From Pseudomonadota bacterium (GTDB taxonomy: Bacteria; Pseudomonadota; Alphaproteobacteria; Micavibrionales; Micavibrionaceae): a stretch of 9,275 bases of DNA. Positions within the stretch are counted from its first letter, which is position 1; the number at the start of each line of letters is the position of its first letter. The stretch covers positions 1-9,275 of the forward strand of contig JACQIJ010000093.1 in NCBI GenBank assembly GCA_016198545.1, read 5' to 3'. The notes beneath the pieces are model-generated. The model saw only the letters and a list, made by a program, of their open reading frames with translations, did not search any database and was not told where the DNA came from. Below are positions 5,646 through 9,275 of this stretch, piece by piece. Both the position numbers and the translations under genes were made by a program.

Positions 5646-6440
5646 ATGAGCGGCGAAACCGTATTGCTGGAAGTCAGGGACTCCATTGCGCATGTCACGT
5701 TGAACAGGCCCGATGTTCATAATGCCTTCGATGAAGAAATGCTCGCCTGTCTTCACACCCTGTGGGGCGATCTGGCGGAGCGGGGCGATGTCCGGGCTGT
5801 CGTTCTGACCGGCAAGGGCAAAAGCTTTTCGGCGGGCGCAGATTTGAACTGGATGAAGAAGGCCGCCGGTTATACAGAGAAGCAGAACAGGGAAGACGCC
5901 CTGAGACTCGCGGATATGCTCTACAGGCTCTATACGCTGCCGCAGGTCACGATCGCCTGCGTTTACGGTGCGGCGATGGGCGGAGGCATGGGGCTGGTGT
6001 CGTGCTGCGATATCGTCATAGCGGAAAAGGATGCGAGGTTCGCGCTGTCCGAGGTGAAGCTGGGCCTCATTCCGGCGACGATCGCGCCTTATGTCTTGCG
6101 CGCGATCGGCGAACGCCATGCGCGGCGTTTTTTTCAGACAGGCGAGCGTTTCGACGGCGCGAAGGCGCATGAAATCGGTCTTGTGCACAGACTCGCCGGA
6201 AGGCCGGAGGATGTCGAATACCTCCTTCACGCGACGCTGAAGGAAATTGCCGCCAACGGGCCGCAGGCTATGCGCGCCGCTAAAAAGCTATGTCTCGATC
6301 TGGCGGGGCAGCCGCTTTCAGAATCCCTGCGCGGCGAAACGGCGAGCCGCATTGCGGCGACAAGGGCAGGGAACGAAGCGAAAGAAGGACTTTCGGCTTT
6401 CTCCGACAAGCGCCCAGCCTCATGGATTGGGAATAATTAG
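5646..6440 (+). CDS. liuC: Enoyl-CoA hydratase/isomerase family, probable methylglutaconyl-CoA hydratase (LiuC type)
   Basis: Crotonase-fold enzyme, 264 aa, full length. It would hydrate 3-methylglutaconyl-CoA to HMG-CoA in leucine or isovalerate breakdown (or the related isohexenyl-glutaconyl-CoA in acyclic terpene breakdown). Visible features: LNRPDVHNAFD (19-29) CoA-binding start; SFSAGADLNWMKKAAGY (60-76), whose ADLNWM signature is typical of the LiuC/AtuE subgroup; GAAMGGGMGLVSCCDI (108-123) oxyanion-hole loop; FALSEVKLGLIPATIAPYVL (132-151) with the catalytic Glu at 136; RRFFQTGERFDGAKAHEIGL (160-179). The first catalytic Glu of short-chain enoyl-CoA hydratases is replaced in the GGGMGL loop. 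The ribosome binding site is weak (CAGGG at 5616-5620 is distant). The usual liu partners (isovaleryl-CoA dehydrogenase, carboxylase subunits, lyase) are not in this window. The hydratase class is firm; the exact substrate is likely, not proven. Confidence 0.88.
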   Translation: MSGETVLLEVRDSIAHVTLNRPDVHNAFDEEMLACLHTLWGDLAERGDVRAVVLTGKGKSFSAGADLNWMKKAAGYTEKQNREDALRLADMLYRLYTLPQVTIACVYGAAMGGGMGLVSCCDIVIAEKDARFALSEVKLGLIPATIAPYVLRAIGERHARRFFQTGERFDGAKAHEIGLVHRLAGRPEDVEYLLHATLKEIAANGPQAMRAAKKLCLDLAGQPLSESLRGETASRIAATRAGNEAKEGLSAFSDKRPASWIGNN

Positions 6441-6496
6441 AGCATGTCCACGGTTTGTGATACCATGCGTCTGGCTGTTTTAATCCGAAGGGTGTC

Positions 6497-7027
6497 ATGA
6501 AGCACTACTTTCTTATTCTTTTCCTTATATGGCTGACTATGTTGTTCGTCATGGGGACTTTGTGGATCATGATATCAATAGGAATGCATTTCGGCATATA
6601 TACGGCGATTATTCCCGTATCCTTGGTCGCGGGATTCTATTATTGGCTCTTCCGCGGCGATTGGTTTCAGTCGAATATCAGAGAGCCGATGGCGGCTACC
6701 TTCGATCGGGGCACAGGCATGGATCTGTTCATGCATTTCCAGATTTTTTCCCTCATTTGCGGTCTTCTGGGAATCGGGGGGATGATTCTGGGAGCAGGAT
6801 ATATGTATCCCGTAGCAGCGTCCGATGTAATGGAAACAATGTATGCTACGGAAAAGTACTGGGCTGTGTTCAAGAGCAGAGCATCATTGGCGACAACGGG
6901 CGGATTTGCTTTCGGCGCGCTTGTTTACCTGTACCTTCTGGCCGATTCGCGAAACATAAAATGGCTTCAGCTCGCTATTATAGGCGTCGGCTGCCTGTTC
7001 TTTTTTCTCATTGGATATCTGATGTAG
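6497..7027 (+). CDS. Multi-pass inner-membrane protein, 176 aa, unknown function
   Basis: Not recognised. The composition and hydrophobic pattern show about five membrane helices: roughly 4-30 and 33-52 (nearly continuous), 82-104, 129-148 and 154-174. A polar loop (52-80, FRGDWFQSNIREPMAATFDR) separates helices 2 and 3, and a second one (104-128) with MYATEKYWAVF separates helices 3 and 4. No transporter, enzyme or channel motif is evident. The start ATG has GAAGG at 6488-6492, only four bases away, but no better in-frame start exists. It stands 56 bases after the hydratase gene and 104 before the lipoprotein gene, all on one strand; a link to either is unproven. Confidence 0.8.
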   Translation: MKHYFLILFLIWLTMLFVMGTLWIMISIGMHFGIYTAIIPVSLVAGFYYWLFRGDWFQSNIREPMAATFDRGTGMDLFMHFQIFSLICGLLGIGGMILGAGYMYPVAASDVMETMYATEKYWAVFKSRASLATTGGFAFGALVYLYLLADSRNIKWLQLAIIGVGCLFFFLIGYLM

Positions 7028-7081
7028 GGGCTTGAACGCCTCTTTCCCGGCGCCTCATTCCGTTATATTATCATCCTCAGT

Positions 7082-7095
7082 GGCGCGTTCGCGCC
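7082..7095 (+). repeat. Small GC-rich hairpin in the lipoprotein leader
   Basis: GGCGCG (7082-7087) and CGCGCC (7090-7095) pair around TT. There is no T-run after it (GTCCTTGATTG follows), so it is not a standard terminator for the upstream membrane protein gene. It lies 37 bases before the lipoprotein start and could belong to its 5' leader. Confidence 0.35.
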
Positions 7096-7131
7096 GTCCT
7101 TGATTGACTTTGTATTCCAGCGGAGGCTTCC

Positions 7132-7470
7132 ATGCCGTTTATAAATTTTCGTAGTTTTATACTCCTGACCGGTTCATGCGTTGTGTTGTCCGGTTGCGGC
7201 GACGGGTGGGAAATGCGCCCATATGAAGGCGTTCCCTATGAAATGGAGCGTACGGCGGGCAGAGGCGTTGAATATGTGCGTGCCAACATGGCGCGGGCAA
7301 AGGGACCGGAGCTTAAGACGGAGATGAAAGAAGAAGTCAGGGTGACGGAGACAAAGGAAATCGATACTGAGCCGCCGCCGCAGGATGCAAAGCCCGAGCC
7401 TGTCATTGAAACATCCGAAGAGCCTGTGAACGATGCGGCGGCAGTTTTCAATGAAAAGCAGAAAAAGTAG
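7132..7470 (+). CDS. Small lipoprotein, 112 aa
   Basis: Signal peptide with hydrophobic core FILLTGSCVVLSGC (9-22) and lipobox L19-S20-G21-C22; Cys22 would be lipidated and become the mature N-terminus. Gly and Asp follow at +2 and +3, so by the +2 rule it is likely sorted to the outer membrane. The mature part begins GDGWEMRPYEGVPYEMERTA, passes through a basic helical stretch (VEYVRANMARAKGPELK) and ends in an acidic, Pro/Glu-rich tail (TEPPPQDAKPEPVIETSEEP) likely to be disordered. Function not recognised. The start is supported by GGAGG at 7122-7126, five bases from the ATG. A hairpin with T-runs follows the stop. Confidence 0.82.
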   Translation: MPFINFRSFILLTGSCVVLSGCGDGWEMRPYEGVPYEMERTAGRGVEYVRANMARAKGPELKTEMKEEVRVTETKEIDTEPPPQDAKPEPVIETSEEPVNDAAAVFNEKQKK

Positions 7471-7478
7471 TTACTGAG

Positions 7479-7493
7479 GCGAATCTGATTCGC
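7479..7493. repeat. 15-nt palindrome with two GANTC methylation-type sites
   Basis: GCGAATC-T-GATTCGC is a perfect 7-bp inverted repeat with a one-base centre. It contains GAATC (7481-7485) and GATTC (7487-7491), and GAGTC follows at 7508-7512. GANTC is the recognition site of the alphaproteobacterial CcrM methylase. The spot is nine bases after the lipoprotein stop and before its terminator. Confidence 0.5.
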
Positions 7494-7518
7494 AAAAATG
7501 TCGCACTGAGTCAAAATT

Positions 7519-7573
7519 TTTGCCCGCGCTGCCGAAAAAACAGGTTTCGCGGGCAAATTTTTACCTTTTTTTT
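7519..7573 (+). terminator. Rho-independent terminator of the lipoprotein gene
   Basis: A 10-bp stem, TTTGCCCGCG (7519-7528) with CGCGGGCAAA (7548-7557), encloses a 19-base loop. T5 follows directly at 7558-7562 and T8 at 7566-7573. The loop is longer than usual, but the GC-rich stem and the two T-runs make termination likely. Confidence 0.75.
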
Positions 7574-7633
7574 ATACTTTCTCTTCTAAATGGTCCCGAT
7601 GGGGTGGGTGTTGCACAATAAAATTGTAAAAAT

Positions 7634-7654
7634 TACGAAAGAAGTGTTTTCGTA
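7634..7654. repeat. 7-bp inverted repeat upstream of the Lys-rich gene
   Basis: TACGAAA (7634-7640) and TTTCGTA (7648-7654) flank seven bases, GAAGTGT. It lies about 100 bases before the start of the 46-aa gene in an AT-rich leader. A -35-like TTGCAC occurs at 7611-7616, but the 17-bp-spaced -10 (TACGAA) is poor and overlaps the repeat. It could be an operator; evidence is weak. Confidence 0.35.
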
Positions 7655-7751
7655 TGCAGTTTTTTGAGGTAGTATGTGCTTATGTGTATGTACTTCGTGT
7701 GCATACCGCTCCTTGTCTTAGTCCACTCAATTCAACATACGGAGAAAAACT

Positions 7752-7892
7752 ATGAAGAAGAGAAAGACAATCAAACATAAGACCAAAGTCAGAAAAGCGG
7801 CTGCCAAAAAGGCAACCAAAAAGGCCAAAAAAGTGAAAAAGGCCAAGACGAAGGTCAAGAAGAAAACAGCGAAGAAAAAGAAGAAAGCTTAA
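7752..7892 (+). CDS. Ultra-basic Lys-rich protein, 46 aa, histone H1-tail-like
   Basis: Short but well-supported gene: GGAGA at 7741-7745, six bases before the ATG, an intact frame of Lys, Ala, Val and Thr codons, and a strong terminator 17 bases after the stop. By my count 25 of 46 residues are Lys, with two Arg, one His and no acidic residue. It begins MKKRKTIKHKTKVRKAAAKK, continues with KKA-type repeats (ATKKAKKVKKAKTKVKKK) and ends AKKKKKA. This composition is typical of histone H1 C-terminal tails and bacterial H1-like or Hc1/AlgP-like nucleoid proteins, so DNA or RNA binding and charge neutralisation are likely. It lacks the folded domain of larger homologues. A ribosomal-protein-like role cannot be excluded. 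Preceded by a long leader of 281 bases without another gene. Confidence 0.85.
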   Translation: MKKRKTIKHKTKVRKAAAKKATKKAKKVKKAKTKVKKKTAKKKKKA

Positions 7893-7908
7893 TAGCTTCT
7901 TTTTTATC

Positions 7909-7943
7909 AAACAGGGGCCGGGGTTTTCCGGCCCCTGTTTTTT
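7909..7943 (+). terminator. Strong Rho-independent terminator
   Basis: A perfect 13-bp stem, AAACAGGGGCCGG (7909-7921) with CCGGCCCCTGTTT (7928-7940), has a 6-base loop GGTTTT and a T6 run (7938-7943) that starts inside the stem end. It ends the transcript of the Lys-rich gene 17 bases after its stop codon. The stem strength suggests high expression. Confidence 0.93.
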
Positions 7944-7962
7944 GTGTCTGCAGGTAAGGTTT

Positions 7963-8018
7963 AAAAATTAGGGGCTGGCCTAGATAAGACACCTTATCTA
8001 GGCCAGCCCCAAAAATTA
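7963..8018. mobile_element. 40-bp palindromic element flanked by 8-bp direct repeats (MITE-like)
   Basis: Two perfect 18-bp arms, GGGGCTGGCCTAGATAAG (7971-7988) and CTTATCTAGGCCAGCCCC (7993-8010), are separated by ACAC. The exact 8-mer AAAAATTA abuts both outer ends (7963-7970 and 8011-8018) and is not part of the palindrome. Inverted ends inside a direct target repeat is the signature of transposition; the element is so short that it would be only two terminal inverted repeats fused. No transposase is nearby. A terminator is less likely: on the plus strand no T-run follows, and on the minus strand no gene ends here. Confidence 0.6.
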
Positions 8019-8191
8019 ATCTAAAATGACTTATAAAATTGCCATATTTTTTAATAGGTTGCAGTCAATTGGTTACCGGGAATTAATGATTTAAAGTTAA
8101 CATAATAAATAGAGGTTCACATTTCTCTCTAAAAATTATGCGTGTGAGCCGATGTGCAATCTCATCTTCGAAGAAAGAAAGGGTGAAAATC
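8019..8191. other. AT-rich intergenic leader, no gene
   Basis: Very AT-rich compared with the rest. It holds a cluster of TTAA at 8083, 8091 and 8097, none at the 7-base spacing of a CtrA box, and CATAAT at 8101 that could be a -10 element for the next gene, without a clear -35. No small open frame with a ribosome binding site is visible. Confidence 0.4.
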
Positions 8192-8590
8192 ATGACTATC
8201 GCAGTTGAAACTTATCTCGTGGTGGCGCTTGCGTTTGCGGTGTTTGCCGCTGTCACGGCGCTGGGCAGCAGCCTGGTGCTGGGGGCGGGTTTCGAAAGGC
8301 TTCGTGCCGGGTTTGAGCTGATCAAAAGCCAGACCGGCTTTTTCAGCGATGCCATTCACAAACTCGACAAACGCCTCGACAACGCGGAAAAGCAGGACAG
8401 CTATTTCTTCCAGGCAATACACAAGCTGGAGGAAAATCAGGTTGCCGCGGATACTTCCGTTGCTGCGAGGGAAGAACCGACGGTTGAGCCGCAGCTTATC
8501 AGCACTGACCGTGCATCCGGCGCATCAGCGCAGGGTGGCGCGTCGCTCTGGGCCGGCGCGGATGATGTGCGGCAAATCCGCTTCCATTGA
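8192..8590 (+). CDS. Single-helix membrane protein with coiled-coil repeats, 132 aa
   Basis: Not recognised. The start is the ATG at 8192, with AAAGGG at 8178-8183 eight bases upstream; an in-frame ATG at 8138 would add 18 polar residues with no ribosome binding site. Residues about 7-32 (YLVVALAFAVFAAVTALGSS and on) are a membrane helix without a cleavage site. Next come a basic/amphipathic helix (about 33-46) and a coiled-coil-like stretch in which FFSDAIHKLD (50-59) and FFQAIHKLE (72-80) repeat with AIHKL offset by exactly 21 residues, three heptads. The C-terminal third is low-complexity and Ala/Ser/Gly-rich. A membrane-anchored oligomeric protein is the best description. It is followed by a hairpin and another small one-helix protein. 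Confidence 0.78.
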   Translation: MTIAVETYLVVALAFAVFAAVTALGSSLVLGAGFERLRAGFELIKSQTGFFSDAIHKLDKRLDNAEKQDSYFFQAIHKLEENQVAADTSVAAREEPTVEPQLISTDRASGASAQGGASLWAGADDVRQIRFH

Positions 8591-8614
8591 TTGTTGCGTG
8601 AATGTAGGTGAAAA

Positions 8615-8650
8615 GGAGAGCAGAGTCTGCATCGGCAGTCTCTGCTCTCC
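8615..8650 (+). terminator. Long hairpin between two membrane protein genes
   Basis: GGAGAGCAGAG (8615-8625) pairs perfectly with CTCTGCTCTCC (8640-8650). After a T-T mismatch the stem continues with CTGC/GCAG, closing on an ATCG loop. It starts 25 bases after one stop codon and ends 22 bases before the next start. The sequence after it (CGTTTCAGG) has only three T, so it is a weak intrinsic terminator at best; it may be a partial terminator or a processing or stability element that sets relative expression of the two genes. Confidence 0.6.
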
Positions 8651-8672
8651 CGTTTCAGGAAAGGAATGAAGC

Positions 8673-8990
8673 ATGCCCTCCCTTGATCATTTACTTGCCG
8701 ACCCTGTAAATCTGGCTCTCATTATGGCGGCGCTTTCGCTGGTGGTTTCCCTGACGACAGGCTTGTATATAGCGATGGTCGTCCGCGCTTCCGGTACGCC
8801 TGCGCGGGATGGGAATCGCAGGAAGATCAGGCCGCCATCCCCGCATTTCGAACATGGATTTTCGGTTGAAGCCGGTGGACGCGCGGCGGGAGTGGCTGTT
8901 GGAGGGGACAGCACCGTGCTGGAAACCCGCCTCCATCTTTCCTGCTCCGGCAATGCCGGCGACGATGATAAGGGCCAGAGGTTTGTTTAG
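8673..8990 (+). CDS. Small single-helix membrane protein, 105 aa, unknown function
   Basis: Not recognised. The start is supported by AAAGGA about seven to eight bases upstream of the ATG. Residues about 13-37 (NLALIMAALSLVVSLTTGLY and on) form one membrane helix; a short basic linker follows (GNRRKIRPPSP, 47-57), so the C-terminal part is probably cytoplasmic by the positive-inside rule. The rest is Gly/Asp-rich with the stretch HGFSVEAGGRAAGVAVGGDS and no clear domain. Its layout (N-terminal helix, flexible tail) mirrors the gene upstream, from which it is separated by a hairpin; a paired function is possible. The last 40 residues look low-complexity, so a frameshift or degenerate 3' end cannot be excluded. 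Confidence 0.62.
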   Translation: MPSLDHLLADPVNLALIMAALSLVVSLTTGLYIAMVVRASGTPARDGNRRKIRPPSPHFEHGFSVEAGGRAAGVAVGGDSTVLETRLHLSCSGNAGDDDKGQRFV

Positions 8991-9275
8991 GTGCCTAGGG
9001 CCCAAACTCATAAATTATGACGATTCTACGCGAGTCGAGTTTTGGCGCTTGTCCGTTCAAGCCGCTGGATAATAGCGCAGGCCGGGGATGCCCGCCTTCG
9101 CAGGCATGACGAGCGGGGCGGGGGCGTAGGATTCTTGCTGCGCTATCCGAAAATACATGACTTTACGAATGAGTTCTGGCCCCGGGGCCGGGGATATAGA
9201 CCTAAAGTATGTAATTATAAAAAATATCAACAAAGATTGAAAATTATCTTGCAAGTCCTGTGCTTGCTGGAAAGA
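8991..9275. other. Non-coding right end, palindrome-rich
   Basis: No supported gene. It contains adjacent restriction-type palindromes CCTAGG and GGGCCC just after the last gene, the inverted repeat TCATAA-A-TTATGA, the REP-like repeat listed separately, and a perfect 12-nt GC palindrome GGCCCCGGGGCC (9178-9189). The 9-mer GCCGGGGAT occurs twice (9081-9089 and 9187-9195). From about 9200 the sequence becomes AT-rich up to the window edge. Confidence 0.5.
9067..9148. repeat. REP-like palindromic repeat nested in a larger inverted repeat
   Basis: Core: ATGCCCGC (9088-9095), loop CTTC, GCAGGCAT (9100-9107), one mismatch on the plus strand that becomes a G-U pair in minus-strand RNA. Read on the minus strand it resembles the dispersed proteobacterial repeat often mistranslated as 'PAKAGI'; here the frame gives VMPAKAGIP. 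The core is enclosed by TAGCGCAG (9073-9080) pairing with CTGCGCTA (9138-9145), extended by GGA/TCC with a three-base bulge. Dispersion elsewhere in the genome is inferred. Confidence 0.6.

Noticed and set aside
7590..7667. 25-codon open frame in the leader of the Lys-rich gene
   Set aside because: No ribosome binding site and no sign of coding bias; it could be chance in 281 bases.
8083..8100. TTAA cluster upstream of the 132-aa membrane protein as CtrA sites
   Set aside because: Spacings are 4, 2 and 10 bases; the region is simply AT-rich.
9040..9066. GTTCAAGCC as a tRNA T-arm
   Set aside because: No acceptor, D or anticodon arm can be built around it.
9057..9254. 65-residue minus-strand frame containing VMPAKAGIP
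   Set aside because: This is the well-known false reading of a REP-like repeat, with no start signal.

Overview
The window reads like chromosomal DNA of a motile, Gram-negative alphaproteobacterium, probably from a lineage without close cultured relatives. The evidence is indirect. There is a TTAA-N7-TTAA (CtrA-type) site, GANTC (CcrM-type) sites, a squalene/phytoene-synthase-fold protein of the mitochondrial NDUFAF6 type, a LiuC-type hydratase, an inner-membrane-anchored pilin-like protein and a lipoprotein. About half of the genes have no function I can recognise. No phage genes, CRISPR array, rRNA, tRNA or complete insertion sequence is visible.

Layout. (a) 1-1372 is the C-terminal part of a methyl-accepting chemotaxis protein, cut by the left edge. 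(b) 1430-2048 holds a CtrA-type promoter candidate followed by two small overlapping genes of unknown function (109 and 87 aa). (c) 2049-2226 is a convergent intergenic region with an imperfect inverted repeat and a perfect 24-nt palindrome that swallows the stop codon of the next gene. (d) 2227-2904 (minus strand) is a pilin-like protein with a consensus -10 box placed for a leaderless mRNA. (e) 2982-5248 is a two-gene unit: class II lysyl-tRNA synthetase, then an NDUFAF6-like protein five bases downstream. (f) 5279-6440 holds a small hydrophilic protein with its own promoter, then a LiuC-type methylglutaconyl-CoA hydratase. (g) 6497-7470 holds a five-helix membrane protein and a small lipoprotein, closed by a terminator. 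(h) 7471-8191 is AT-rich. It contains a 46-aa, more than half lysine, histone-tail-like protein, its strong terminator, and a 40-bp hairpin element bounded by an 8-bp direct repeat. (i) 8192-8990 holds two small one-helix membrane proteins separated by a long hairpin. (j) 8991-9275 is non-coding and rich in palindromes, including a REP-like repeat.

The genes do not form one pathway. Themes are chemotaxis (MCP, possibly the CtrA-driven pair), housekeeping (lysS, complex I assembly-like factor, leucine or acyclic terpene catabolism) and small envelope or nucleoid proteins. The best candidates for new biology are the 40-bp palindromic insertion with an apparent target-site duplication, the ultra-basic 46-aa protein, the leaderless pilin-like gene with its stop-codon palindrome, and the CtrA-type promoter in front of an uncharacterised gene pair.
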